Source of the DNA: Bog-473 sp035552095
GTDB taxonomy: Bacteria > Actinomycetota > Acidimicrobiia > Acidimicrobiales > RAAP-2
Direction of reading: 5' to 3'
DNA length: 23,621 nucleotides
Assembly (NCBI GenBank): GCA_035552095.1
Contig: DASZMA010000200.1
Coordinates: 1-23,621, forward strand
Shown piece after piece: positions 1 through 7,474 of this stretch. The notes beneath the pieces were generated by a model, which worked only from the letters and a program-made list of their open reading frames with translations, was not told the origin of the DNA and searched no databases. Position 1 is the stretch's first letter. Every line of letters begins with the position of its first letter. The translations under genes were made by a program, and so were the position numbers.

Positions 1-798
1 GTGGACGCCCGCCTGGCCGAGACCGAGGCGACGCTGCAACGACTCAAGGAAGCTGCCGCCGGTGTCTCCGAGAAACTCGAGCAGATCAACGGGGTGCTGG
101 ACCACCGCCTCGAAGGCCTCAACACCCAGTTGGCCTTTGCCCCCAACACCTTCGACATTGATGACCCGGCGCTGATCGCCCAGACCGATTTCCGGGGCGG
201 GCTTCCCGGCATCGTCGGCAACGGCGAGAAGGCCCCGATTACGGCCGCGGGCGCCGGCGGCGTGACCTGGCCGCCGTGGGCCCCGGCGGTCAAGCCCTCG
301 CTGTGGTCGCGTTTCACCCGGTCCGCCATCGCCATCCCCCTGTTGTTGGTCGCGGTCATCGTGGTGGGCGCGGTCGCCTACAAGGTCGTCAAGAACAAGA
401 ACGTGGTCACCCCGGGCGTCTCAGTCAGCCAGGGGCTCAACTCCTTCGGCTCGGCCAAAGTGATCGCCGGCCCCGAATGCCATGCCGGCACGACGACGGC
501 CACGGTGCAGCTGGCCAGCGCGCAGGCCAAGAACGGCAACTACGCGATGTCGCTGGCCGGGACCGTGTCCAACAGCGCGTCCACGACGCTGCAGAACACG
601 GTGATCAGCTGGACGGTGACCTACGCCGACGGCAATACGGCCACCCAGTCGGCGCCCGTCAACAAGGGCGCCGGGGTGCCCGGCAAGAGCACCAAGACCT
701 GGTTCGCCGTGGCCAGCCACGACGAGGGCAGCGTGCCGCCGGCCAGCGTCAAGATCAACAGCATCGGGGCCGAGCCGGTCCAACCTGCCTGCACCTGA
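1..798 (+). CDS. Coiled-coil, single-pass membrane protein with extracytoplasmic FxLYD-like domain (possibly 5'-truncated)
   Basis: I do not recognise a named family. The frame opens with GTG at the very first base of the window, so the true start may lie upstream. Residues 1-45 are charged with heptad-like leucines (ETEATLQRLKEAA...), which suggests a coiled coil. A Gly/Pro-rich linker follows, then one hydrophobic membrane segment at about 108-128 ending in KVVKNK. The outer part (about 150-265) has the look of an FxLYD-type beta domain, with the pattern LAGTVSNSAS...ISWTVTYADG and two cysteines (near 160 and 264) that could form a disulfide. The charged KNKNV after the segment and the Cys pair outside leave the orientation an inference. 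It ends 8 bases before the convergent toxin gene. A surface sensor or secretion-associated protein is possible, but nothing here proves a role. Confidence 0.6.
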   Translation: MDARLAETEATLQRLKEAAAGVSEKLEQINGVLDHRLEGLNTQLAFAPNTFDIDDPALIAQTDFRGGLPGIVGNGEKAPITAAGAGGVTWPPWAPAVKPSLWSRFTRSAIAIPLLLVAVIVVGAVAYKVVKNKNVVTPGVSVSQGLNSFGSAKVIAGPECHAGTTTATVQLASAQAKNGNYAMSLAGTVSNSASTTLQNTVISWTVTYADGNTATQSAPVNKGAGVPGKSTKTWFAVASHDEGSVPPASVKINSIGAEPVQPACT

Positions 799-805
799 GG
801 TCCCC

Positions 806-1153
806 TCAGAGCGAAAGGTGGAGACGCAGTGCTTCGTTAAGTTCGAGCATTAGCGTCGGCGGGACCAGGCCAACGCGCTCGCCGATTCGTTCAACGGCAA
901 TGGAGCGCACCTGCTCAGCTTGAGCCTTCGAGTGCAGCCGGAGCCCAGTCACTTCGGGCTGTAACAGGACCTGAAAGGGATAGACCCGGGCGACTGAGCT
1001 GGTGACTGGGACCACCGTTACGACACCACGGCCGAGACGGGTAGCACTGCCGTTGGCCCCGTCGTTGCTGACGATGACCGCCGGTCGACGCTTGTTTGCT
1101 TCGGCTCCTTGGGTCGGGTCGAGGTCGACCATACGAATCTCGCCGCGCCGCAT
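806..1153 (-). CDS. mazF: MazF/PemK-family endoribonuclease toxin
   Basis: This is a 115-residue toxin of the MazF/PemK fold. Members cut mRNA or other RNAs at short sequences unless bound by their antitoxin. Family landmarks are visible: MRRGEIRMVDLDPTQGAE at the N-terminus, then RRPAVIVSND, the strand VVTVVPVTS, and KAQAEQVRSIAVERIG before the C-terminal helix. A longer frame exists upstream, but the ATG at 1153 is chosen because it matches the family start and overlaps the antitoxin stop by one base (TGATG), the usual translational coupling. Length is typical of the family. The cleavage site cannot be predicted from sequence. The gene is convergent with the membrane-protein gene to its left. 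Confidence 0.9.
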   Translation of the reverse strand: MRRGEIRMVDLDPTQGAEANKRRPAVIVSNDGANGSATRLGRGVVTVVPVTSSVARVYPFQVLLQPEVTGLRLHSKAQAEQVRSIAVERIGERVGLVPPTLMLELNEALRLHLSL

Positions 1154-1374
1154 CAGGAACCGATCCCGTCTCCGGTGGTGCTGTTCCATGCCGCGGACTC
1201 GCCCTCGTCCTCCCACTCTTGCCAGGCCTGCTCGTAGTCGTCGCCTAACCCCGAAGCTCGAAGGAGGCGGACGGCTGCGTGCAGCACGGCCGAGCGGGAG
1301 TCGAAGCCCTGCGCCCGGGCATACGTGTCAAGGAATTGCACATCCTCGTCTGGCAGGCTCACGCTGACCTTCAT
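1153..1374 (-). CDS. mazE: MazE-type ribbon-helix-helix antitoxin
   Basis: This 73-residue protein begins MKVSVSLPDEDVQFLDTYAR, the beta strand and helix of a ribbon-helix-helix DNA-binding domain. It ends in an acidic, Trp-containing tail (YEQAWQEWEDEGESAAWN) of the kind that wraps the MazF active site. The layout resembles mycobacterial MazE antitoxins (from memory). It is the first gene of a two-gene operon, and its stop overlaps the mazF start by one base. Upstream lies a set of GTACTAC repeats that it probably binds to repress its own promoter. A possible GGAG Shine-Dalgarno sequence sits about 12 bases before the ATG, which is rather far, so the start may be leaderless. Confidence 0.85.
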   Translation of the reverse strand: MKVSVSLPDEDVQFLDTYARAQGFDSRSAVLHAAVRLLRASGLGDDYEQAWQEWEDEGESAAWNSTTGDGIGS

Positions 1375-1380
1375 ACTTAT

Positions 1381-1413
1381 ATACTACTCCAGGTAGTACA
1401 TGAGTAGTACCGG
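1381..1413 (-). promoter_or_regulatory. Putative mazEF promoter/operator with direct and inverted repeats
   Basis: Read on the minus strand, two direct GTACTAC copies spaced 11 bp apart are followed by an inverted AGTAGTA copy, just before an AT-rich TATATAAGT stretch that touches the antitoxin ATG. On the plus strand TACTAC-N5-GTAGTA is a perfect dyad. About one helical turn between copies and position at the promoter fit binding by ribbon-helix-helix dimers for autorepression. Promoter hexamers are not certain. Confidence 0.55.
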
Positions 1414-1477
1414 TAGGACGTGAAGCCGCCACAACCGAGCTGGTGGGAGCCGGGGCGGACCCCCGGAGGGGGCCGCA

Positions 1478-2152
1478 GTGACGGTGGTGAGGTCCGTCGA
1501 GCACGCAATGGCGCCGGGATACCCTCCGGGTGTGAGCATCCGACCCGACTCCCCCGTCGTCCGACGGGCGGCAGCCGCCGACGTCCCCGCCATTGTCAAG
1601 ATGTTGGTCCGAGCCTTCGACGATGATCCCGTCGCTACGTTCATGTTCGCCGGTACCCGACGGCGCCGGCTCGGATTGCACTCGTTCTTCACGTCCCAGT
1701 TGCGTCGCCAGTACCTGCCTCATGGGCACGTGTACGTCACCGAAGATCTCAGTGGTGCTGCATTGTGGGCTCCTCCGGAGCGAACGCGCCATCCGGTGGC
1801 CGAATTACTGCAACTGTTCCCGACGGCGCCCTACCTCGCCAGCCCGCATACGATCGACGCCCTCCGCTTCATGTTCCAGGTAGAGAGCCTTCATCCCACC
1901 GACCGCCATTGGTATCTGTTCACCATCGGCACCGACCCCGATCGCCAAGGGAGAGGGGTTGGATCCGCCCTGTTGCGTACGGTGCTCGCTCACATTGATG
2001 AGGAGGGGGATCCGGCCTTCCTCGAGTCGTCGAAGGAACAGAACGTCCCGCTCTACGCCCGCTTCGGCTTCAAGGTGATGGATCAGGTGCCATCGAAGCG
2101 GGGTAGTCCCCCGCTCTGGCGGATGTGGCGTGAACCGATGGTCCCGCCGTGA
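1478..2152 (+). CDS. GNAT-family N-acetyltransferase
   Basis: This is a 224-residue acetyl-CoA-dependent acyltransferase of the GNAT fold. The pyrophosphate-binding motif A is clear: WYLFTIGTDPDRQGRGVGSALL, with the QGRGVG loop at residues 157-162. It is followed by FLESSKEQNVPLYARFGF, the usual C-terminal strand and helix. The N-terminal strand VVRRAAAADVPAIVKMLVRAF fits too. Start choice: GTG at 1478 has a GGAGGG Shine-Dalgarno 7 bases upstream. An ATG at 1508 and a GTG at 1532 are alternatives, and the family core begins only near residue 27, so a shorter protein is possible. The substrate is unknown. It is divergent from mazEF and convergent with the Fur-family regulator. Confidence 0.88.
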   Translation: MTVVRSVEHAMAPGYPPGVSIRPDSPVVRRAAAADVPAIVKMLVRAFDDDPVATFMFAGTRRRRLGLHSFFTSQLRRQYLPHGHVYVTEDLSGAALWAPPERTRHPVAELLQLFPTAPYLASPHTIDALRFMFQVESLHPTDRHWYLFTIGTDPDRQGRGVGSALLRTVLAHIDEEGDPAFLESSKEQNVPLYARFGFKVMDQVPSKRGSPPLWRMWREPMVPP

Positions 2153-2159
2153 GCCGCGA

Positions 2160-2609
2160 CTACCGGCAGAGTGAGCAGTGCCCGACCACATCGAGCGCGT
2201 GGGAGGTCGGCAGAAAGTCCTGCTGATCCGCCAGCTCTTGCACCATTTTGGCCACCGTCCGCTCGAACGCGGCCGTCGGCGTCACGTCGATCACCCGGCC
2301 ACAGAGAATGCAAAGCAGATGGTGGTGGTGTTCGGTCAGGTCCTCCGCCAACTCGAAGCGGGCGAACTCGTCCTTGGCGGCGATCCGTCGCACCACCCCC
2401 GCGGCCTGCAGGTCGACCAGGTGCCGGTAGGCCGAGCTCCGGGGTACGTCGGGAAGCTTGGCCCCGATATCCGAGATGCTCATCGGGTCACCGAAGGAGG
2501 CCAGGAGCTCCACGATGGCTCGCCGGCCCGGGGTGTACCGCAGGTCGATGCGGCGGAGATGCACCTCGACCAGCTCGTGCAGGTGGTCATCAGCCGTCGG
2601 CGTGGGCAT
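2160..2609 (-). CDS. zur: Fur-family metalloregulator, probably Zur
   Basis: This 149-residue repressor has a winged-helix DNA-binding half (LRYTPGRRAIVELL ... SSAYRHLVDLQAAGVV) and a C-terminal dimerisation half. The half carries HHHH at 94-97, C100-x2-C103 and C145-x2-C148, the last two being the structural zinc site of Fur proteins. A longer frame reaches 2717 but would run through the operator. The ATG at 2609 has GGAGA about 6 bases upstream and gives the normal family length. It is divergent from a metal ABC importer. By analogy, metal-loaded protein would bind the shared intergenic dyads and shut off uptake. Zur is preferred from context, but a manganese-sensing Mur-type role cannot be excluded because the importer's metal is unproved. 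Confidence 0.85.
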   Translation of the reverse strand: MPTPTADDHLHELVEVHLRRIDLRYTPGRRAIVELLASFGDPMSISDIGAKLPDVPRSSAYRHLVDLQAAGVVRRIAAKDEFARFELAEDLTEHHHHLLCILCGRVIDVTPTAAFERTVAKMVQELADQQDFLPTSHALDVVGHCSLCR

Positions 2610-2659
2610 CGATGTCTCCGAATCTCCGGACGAGAACTCCCAGGCAGAATAGTCGCCCC

Positions 2660-2691
2660 GAGTCTCACTTGTAATGAGACTCGGTCTCATT
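2660..2691. promoter_or_regulatory. Nested inverted repeats, probable Zur/Fur-family operator in divergent promoter
   Basis: Two overlapping dyads share the arm TGAGAC. One is GAGTCTCA (2660-2667) with TGAGACTC (2675-2682). The other is AATGAGAC (2673-2680) with GTCTCATT (2684-2691) around a TCG centre. The site lies between the regulator and the importer. A plausible importer promoter overlaps it: TTGTAA at 2669-2674 and TACGTT at 2693-2698, with an 18-bp spacer. That promoter would start transcription almost at the ATG at 2705. Two interlocked dyads suggest two repressor dimers on opposite DNA faces. Confidence 0.7.
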
Positions 2692-2704
2692 CTACGTTTG
2701 AGCC

Positions 2705-3691
2705 ATGCCCATTTCACCCCACCCGGCGCGGCGGTTCCCGCGCTCGAATCTCATGCGCCGTCTGGGTGTGCCGATGGGGCGGCTCGGGATGCTCGGGGTG
2801 CTGGGGGCCGCGCTGCTCGTCGTGGCGTCACCGGCTGCGGTCTCGGCGGCGGCGGCCCGGCCCGGCGTCATCAACGCCATCGGGGCGGAGAATGAGTACG
2901 CCAACGTCCTGAGCCAGCTGGGCGGGCGTTACGTCTCGGTCTCCTCCATCTTGAACAACCCCAATACGGACCCCCATACCTTCGAGGCCAGCACCAGCGT
3001 GGCCCAAGAGGTGAGCCGGGCCGAACTGATTGTCCAGAACGGGGTGGGCTACGACGCCTTCATGAACAACATGGAGTCCGCCTCGCCGAACCCCAAACGA
3101 AAAGTGATCGTGGCCCAGCACGTGCTCGGGCTGCCCGACAGCACGGCGAACCCGCACCTCTGGTACAGCCCCAAGACGATGCCGGCAGTGGCCAAGGTGA
3201 TGACGGCCGACCTCATTGCGCTCGCCCCGACGCACAAGGCGTACTTCCAGGCCAGATTGAAGTCCTTCACCAACTCGCTCAAACCATGGTTGGCCGCCAT
3301 CGCCGCCTTCAAGGCCAAGTACGCCGGCACACCGGTGGCCACTACCGAACCGGTGGCTGATTACCTGCTGAGTGCCATGGGTATGAAAAACCTGACCCCC
3401 TTCGTCTTTCAGGCCGACATCATGAACGGCGTCGACCCTTCCCCGGAGGACATCACGCTCGAAAACGGCTACTTCACCAAGCACCAGGTCAAGGTCTTCT
3501 GTTACAACCAGCAGGTGGTGGATTCGCTGACGACCTCCATCAGGAAGACGGCCCAGTCAGCCGGCGTCCCCTTGGTCGGCGTCTACGAGACCATGCCGAC
3601 CCCTGGGTACACCTACCAGTCCTGGATGCTGGCCGAAGTGGCGGCCATTCAGGCGGCGGTGGCTCACAAGACCTCGAGCGAGCACCTCTAA
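2705..3691 (+). CDS. znuA: Metal (Zn/Mn) ABC transporter substrate-binding protein
   Basis: This 328-residue cluster A-I binding protein would capture a transition metal outside the membrane and deliver it to the permeases. A signal sequence with hydrophobic core GMLGVLGAALLVVASPA lies at about 28-44, ending in AxA-like SAAAA. Predicted ligands by family position are H91 (DPHTFE), H151 (NPHLWY), E215 (TTEPVADY) and E295 (VYETMP). This H-H-E-acid set resembles manganese proteins such as PsaA, and there is no His-rich loop as in classical ZnuA. The regulator context, however, favours zinc. No Shine-Dalgarno is seen before ATG 2705, so the message may be leaderless. ATG 2753 is an alternative start that keeps the signal peptide. 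The stop overlaps the ATPase start by one base (TAATG). Confidence 0.87.
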   Translation: MPISPHPARRFPRSNLMRRLGVPMGRLGMLGVLGAALLVVASPAAVSAAAARPGVINAIGAENEYANVLSQLGGRYVSVSSILNNPNTDPHTFEASTSVAQEVSRAELIVQNGVGYDAFMNNMESASPNPKRKVIVAQHVLGLPDSTANPHLWYSPKTMPAVAKVMTADLIALAPTHKAYFQARLKSFTNSLKPWLAAIAAFKAKYAGTPVATTEPVADYLLSAMGMKNLTPFVFQADIMNGVDPSPEDITLENGYFTKHQVKVFCYNQQVVDSLTTSIRKTAQSAGVPLVGVYETMPTPGYTYQSWMLAEVAAIQAAVAHKTSSEHL

Positions 3692-4503
3692 TGGCCACCC
3701 CGGTGCTCCAGGTCGAGGATGTCGGCATTTCCTTTGGCGGCCGGCGCATCCTCGATGGCGTCTCCTTCGCCGTCGACCCGGGTGAGTTCACCGGGCTCAT
3801 CGGTTCGAACGGGGCCGGGAAAACCACCCTGCTGCGCATTGTGCTCGGGCTCCAGAAGCCCGACACCGGTACCGTCCTCGTGTCGGGCGCCCCGCTCTCC
3901 CGCCACAACCGATCGCTGAGCTACGTGCCCCAGAAGGTCGCACTTGATCCTGACGTTCCGATGCGGGCCCGCGACCTGGTGGCGCTCGGACTCGACGGGC
4001 AGCGCTTCGGCATCGGCCGGCGCACCAAGGACCAGCATGAGCAGGTCGACCGGATGCTGCACGCCGTTGACGCCGAGCGTTTCGCCAACAGCCGGATCGG
4101 CAGCCTCTCGGGCGGCGAGCAGCAGCGCGTCCTCATCGCCCACGCCCTCATCAGCCGGCCCAAGCTCCTCCTCCTGGACGAGCCGCTGGCCAATCTGGAC
4201 CCCAAGAGCGTCCAGGAGATCGTCGCCCTCCTCCAGGAGGTGGCGCGCCAGCAGGACGTGGCCATCCTTCTCTCGTCCCATGAGATGAATGCGCTCCTGC
4301 CGGTCATGGACCGGATCGTCTACATCACCGCCGGTCGCGCGGCCAGCGGCACCACCGACGAGGTGGTCCGGTCCGATGTGCTCTCCCGGCTCTACGGGCA
4401 TCACGTGGACGTCCTCCAACTCCACGGCCGGGTCCTGGTCGTGGCGGAGCCAGGGAGGGAAAACGACGACATTGAGGACCACCCCGCCCTGACCGTCTCC
4501 TGA
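3691..4503 (+). CDS. znuC: Metal ABC transporter ATP-binding protein
   Basis: This 270-residue nucleotide-binding subunit powers the importer. The motifs are complete and in order: Walker A GSNGAGKT at 38-45, Q-loop Q81 in YVPQKV, signature LSGGEQQR at 139-146, Walker B LLLLDEP at 159-165 and H-loop H197 in SSHEMN. The C-terminal extension is modest. The start overlaps the stop of the binding-protein gene, and the two permease genes follow, so one transcript is expected. The fold belongs to the Zn/Mn/Fe (ZnuC/MntB/SitB) branch on context. The ATPase alone does not tell the metal. Confidence 0.93.
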   Translation: MATPVLQVEDVGISFGGRRILDGVSFAVDPGEFTGLIGSNGAGKTTLLRIVLGLQKPDTGTVLVSGAPLSRHNRSLSYVPQKVALDPDVPMRARDLVALGLDGQRFGIGRRTKDQHEQVDRMLHAVDAERFANSRIGSLSGGEQQRVLIAHALISRPKLLLLDEPLANLDPKSVQEIVALLQEVARQQDVAILLSSHEMNALLPVMDRIVYITAGRAASGTTDEVVRSDVLSRLYGHHVDVLQLHGRVLVVAEPGRENDDIEDHPALTVS

Positions 4504-4510
4504 GACGGGT

Positions 4511-5419
4511 ATGCACGTTCTCTTCGAACCCGGATTCTTCTCCAGTGCTCCCGTCCACACGGCGCTCGAGATCGGCACCATAACGGCGGTCGTCTCGGCC
4601 GTCGTGGGCATCTTCACGGTGGTGCGGAGCCAATCGTTCGCCGGGCATGCCCTCACCGACGTGGCGACCACCGGCGGGTCCGGGTCCTTCTATCTCGGGC
4701 TCAGCCCGCTGCTCGGGTTCATCGGTGGCGGGGTCATCGGGGCCGGCGCCATGGATCTCATCGGTGTCCAGCGGGTGCGCAGCCGGGATCTGGCCACTGG
4801 CATTGTGCTCGGTGCGGCCACCGGTCTGGCCGCGCTCTTCCTGTATCTCGACACCACCACCAGCGCCACGACGGGCGCCACCCAACAGATCCTCTTCGGC
4901 TCCATCTTCACCGTCGATCCCTCGACCATGCCGGCCGTCATCGGGCTCAGCGTGCTGACCATCCTGGTGCTCGGGGCCATCCACCGCCCCCTCTTGCTGA
5001 CCTCGGTCAGTCCAGAGTTGGCCGCCGCTCGGGGTATCAGCCTGCGGTTGGTGGGCCTGCTGTTCATGTTGACCATGGCCATCGCCGTCGGCCTGTCGTC
5101 CATCGCCATCGGGTCCATCCTCTCGACCGCGTTGTTGATCGGCCCCGCCGCCACCGCGCTCCGGGTGACCCGCCGACTTCGTCAGGCGACGCTCCTGGCC
5201 TGCGCCCTGGGCGTGGCAACCACCTGGCTCGGCATCCTCTTCGCCTACGACAGCGACTACTGGGACCCGGGAAGCCAGGGACTCCCGGTCAGCTTCTTCA
5301 TCGTGGCCCTGGTGTTCCTCCTCTATCTCGGCTCGGGGCTGCCGCTGCTGCGCCGGCGGGCCGGTCGGGCGATCGGGGCGGGCGGCGCGCTCGGGCCGGA
5401 GTTCGAAGTGATGGCCTGA
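4511..5419 (+). CDS. znuB: Metal ABC transporter permease, first of two (ABC-3 family)
   Basis: This 302-residue polytopic protein of the ABC-3 (ZnuB/TroC/MntC) family shows about eight or nine hydrophobic segments. These include IGTITAVVSAVVGIFTVV near the N-terminus and VSFFIVALVFLLYLGSGL near the C-terminus. Family-typical stretches are visible: FAGHALTDVATTGG, and PELAAARGISLRLVGLLF, which belongs to the cytoplasmic coupling region facing the ATPase. It starts 7 bases after the ATPase stop, and its own stop overlaps the next permease start by one base (TGATG). The C-terminal tail is basic (LLRRRAGRA). With the next gene it would form either a heterodimeric pore or two alternative homodimers. 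Confidence 0.88.
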   Translation: MHVLFEPGFFSSAPVHTALEIGTITAVVSAVVGIFTVVRSQSFAGHALTDVATTGGSGSFYLGLSPLLGFIGGGVIGAGAMDLIGVQRVRSRDLATGIVLGAATGLAALFLYLDTTTSATTGATQQILFGSIFTVDPSTMPAVIGLSVLTILVLGAIHRPLLLTSVSPELAAARGISLRLVGLLFMLTMAIAVGLSSIAIGSILSTALLIGPAATALRVTRRLRQATLLACALGVATTWLGILFAYDSDYWDPGSQGLPVSFFIVALVFLLYLGSGLPLLRRRAGRAIGAGGALGPEFEVMA

Positions 5420-6261
5420 TGTTCTCGGGATTCATGGCCAACGCCTGGGAGATCGCCACCATTGTCGCCGTCGTGGCCGGGGTGGTCGGCTTCTTCGTCG
5501 TCCTGCGCGGATCGGCCTTCCCGGCCCATGCCATCCCCAAGGGCGCGTTCGCCGGCGCGGCCGGGGCCAACCTGATCGGCATCAATCCTCTGGTCGGCCT
5601 GGGCGTCTTCTCCCTCCTGGCCGCGCTGGGCATCGGCGCGCTCAGCCGCCGGGGTCGAGCCGATGCCGTCACCGCGCTGGCCCTGGTCTTGATGCTCGCC
5701 CTGGGCGCCGCCTTCCTCAGCCAGAGCACCCAGTACGAACCCGAGATCTTCTCGTTGCTCTTCGGTGAGATCCTCGGTGTCAGCTCGAGTGAGATTCTGC
5801 CGGTGGCGCTCATCGGGTTGGCCTGCGTGCTGGCGGTCGCCGCTCTCTATCGGCGCCTCATGTTGACCTCGGTGGTGCCCGAAATGGCCGCCGCCCGAGG
5901 CCTCCAGCCGTTCCGCATGGAAATGGCGTTTCTGGTCATTGTGGCCGCCGCCACCACCATGACCGTCCCGGTGGTCGGCGCCCTGCTCATCTTCACCTTG
6001 ATGATCGGACCCTCCGCCGCGGCGCGCTGCTTCACTGATCGACCGGGACGAGCGTTTTTGGGCTCGGTCGCCATCGCGCTGCTCACCGTGTGGGCGGCCA
6101 TTGCCTGCTCCTACGAACTGAACTGGCCGGTGGGGTTCTTCGTCGGCACCTTCAGCGCCGCCTGGTACGGCGCCGGGCGCATCTATCTCGTTCAGCGCGG
6201 CGCGTTCGCCGGGCGGCGGATGCGGAGCACGACTCGGGCTGTGGCCGCAGCCGACGCATGA
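5419..6261 (+). CDS. Metal ABC transporter permease, second of two (ABC-3 family)
   Basis: This 280-residue permease of the same ABC-3 family has the matching landmarks: FPAHAIPKGAFAGAAGANL near the start and VVPEMAAARGLQPFRMEMAF in the coupling region, plus about eight hydrophobic segments. It differs throughout from the first permease, so the two are not a recent duplication. Classical ZnuABC has one permease gene, while MntCD/SitCD/TroCD-type importers have two. The arrangement is therefore closer to the manganese/iron type, although paired permeases also occur in actinobacterial loci labelled zinc. It is the last gene of the operon. The next gene is convergent, 34 bases on. Confidence 0.88.
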   Translation: MFSGFMANAWEIATIVAVVAGVVGFFVVLRGSAFPAHAIPKGAFAGAAGANLIGINPLVGLGVFSLLAALGIGALSRRGRADAVTALALVLMLALGAAFLSQSTQYEPEIFSLLFGEILGVSSSEILPVALIGLACVLAVAALYRRLMLTSVVPEMAAARGLQPFRMEMAFLVIVAAATTMTVPVVGALLIFTLMIGPSAAARCFTDRPGRAFLGSVAIALLTVWAAIACSYELNWPVGFFVGTFSAAWYGAGRIYLVQRGAFAGRRMRSTTRAVAAADA

Positions 6262-6295
6262 GAGCAGCCAGGCGGGAGCCGCTCGGTTTGGGTTC

Positions 6296-7282
6296 TCAGG
6301 GAACGGCGATGGCCCGGATGGAGCTGTCCTTGGTGCCCCACTGCGCTTCGTACAGGGTGTGGCCGTCGGCCGAGAGGACGATGTCGACCACGTCGCCCGT
6401 CGTGGCGATGGTCTTAATGACCGTGCCCTGAGCCACGTTGACCTCGACGATGCTGCCGGTGGGCGTGGTGGCGGCCTGCGAGCGCAGCACGTAGGCGGTG
6501 GTGCCGTCGGGGCTCAGCGCCAGCGCCTTGGCCGGCGCCCCGGTGCCGAACGAGGTGGTGTAGACGCCGGCCGGCAGGCTGAGGCTGCCGACGGTCCCGT
6601 CGGACTGCAGGACCAGCATGCTGTGGCCGTCAGTCGCCGGCGCGATGTCGACCGGCGTACCGGGGATCAGGTACGGGAAACCCAGGCTATTGGCGGTGCC
6701 CAGGGCGTAGACGGACTTCTGGCTGGCCGACGACCGCAGGGCGTAAATGGTGTTGCCGGCGGCGTTGACGGCCAAGCTGGTGACCGGCGCCGTGGAGCGG
6801 GCGGCGTTGTTGAAGCGCGAGGTGATGCCGTAGTACCAGACGACGGCCGGGTAGGCGCCGCCGGTGGTGCCCAGGGCCAGCGTGTAGTTGTTGGCGGAGA
6901 GGGCGATGGCGTCGGCGTGCGCGCTGACGCTCTCCTTGCCCAGCACCTTCTGCTTGTTCACGTTGACGTGGTAGATCGACTTCTTGGTCGACGTGCCGGC
7001 CAGGACCCACATGGAGCTGTCGGCCTGGGGCTGGGACAGGGCGACCACGCGCCCGGGCAAGGTGAAGGCCTTGGTGGCGGGCGTGGCGGGCGTGGCGGGG
7101 GCGGACGGGGCGGCGGTGGTCGGTGTGCTGCTGGCGGCGCCCGGGGTAGCCGTGGTCGGGGTGGTGGTGGAGGCGGCGCCGGCGGCGCCGGGGAGGGCCA
7201 GGGGGGCGACGGCGGCCGCGCTCAGCGCCAGAAGTCCCAGGGTGAGGGGCAAGTGACCACTACCGTTTCGTCGAGTTCCCAT
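6296..7282 (-). CDS. Secreted YVTN-type beta-propeller protein
   Basis: This 328-residue protein has an N-terminal signal sequence (basic MGTRRNGSGH, hydrophobic LGLLALSAAAVAPLAL, then AGAAS). A Thr/Ala/Pro-rich low-complexity linker runs to about residue 70, of the sort that is often O-glycosylated or spans the wall. The remainder is made of beta-propeller blades with repeating signatures SLAVNAAGNTIYAL, ALALSPDGTTAYVL and IVLSADGHTLYEA, and so resembles YVTN/NHL repeats. There is no membrane anchor or sortase motif, so it is probably exported freely. The frame continues upstream to 7744, but only the ATG at 7282 gives a signal peptide. It is divergent from the DUF4012 gene, with about 190 bases between. 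The binding partner is unknown. Confidence 0.8.
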   Translation of the reverse strand: MGTRRNGSGHLPLTLGLLALSAAAVAPLALPGAAGAASTTTPTTATPGAASSTPTTAAPSAPATPATPATKAFTLPGRVVALSQPQADSSMWVLAGTSTKKSIYHVNVNKQKVLGKESVSAHADAIALSANNYTLALGTTGGAYPAVVWYYGITSRFNNAARSTAPVTSLAVNAAGNTIYALRSSASQKSVYALGTANSLGFPYLIPGTPVDIAPATDGHSMLVLQSDGTVGSLSLPAGVYTTSFGTGAPAKALALSPDGTTAYVLRSQAATTPTGSIVEVNVAQGTVIKTIATTGDVVDIVLSADGHTLYEAQWGTKDSSIRAIAVP

Positions 7283-7474
7283 CCGCCCACCGATCGCCTC
7301 ATCACCGCGTCCCTGCGACGCCGGTGCGCTAACGCCGTCATGATAGGTCGCCCACCTGGAGGGGTCCGGTCGACCTGCACCGGTGCGGCGGCACGGGCAC
7401 GATATCTTCTGGAGGCTTTGAAGCCAATGGCGCAGTCGAAGACGAACGGTCTCGGAGCCCCCTGACCCGTGCCC

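Noticed and set aside
7428..7466. Twelve-codon open frame (ATG at 7428) before the DUF4012 gene
   Set aside because: A GGAGG lies upstream, but spacing is long and nothing in its codons suggests an attenuator peptide.
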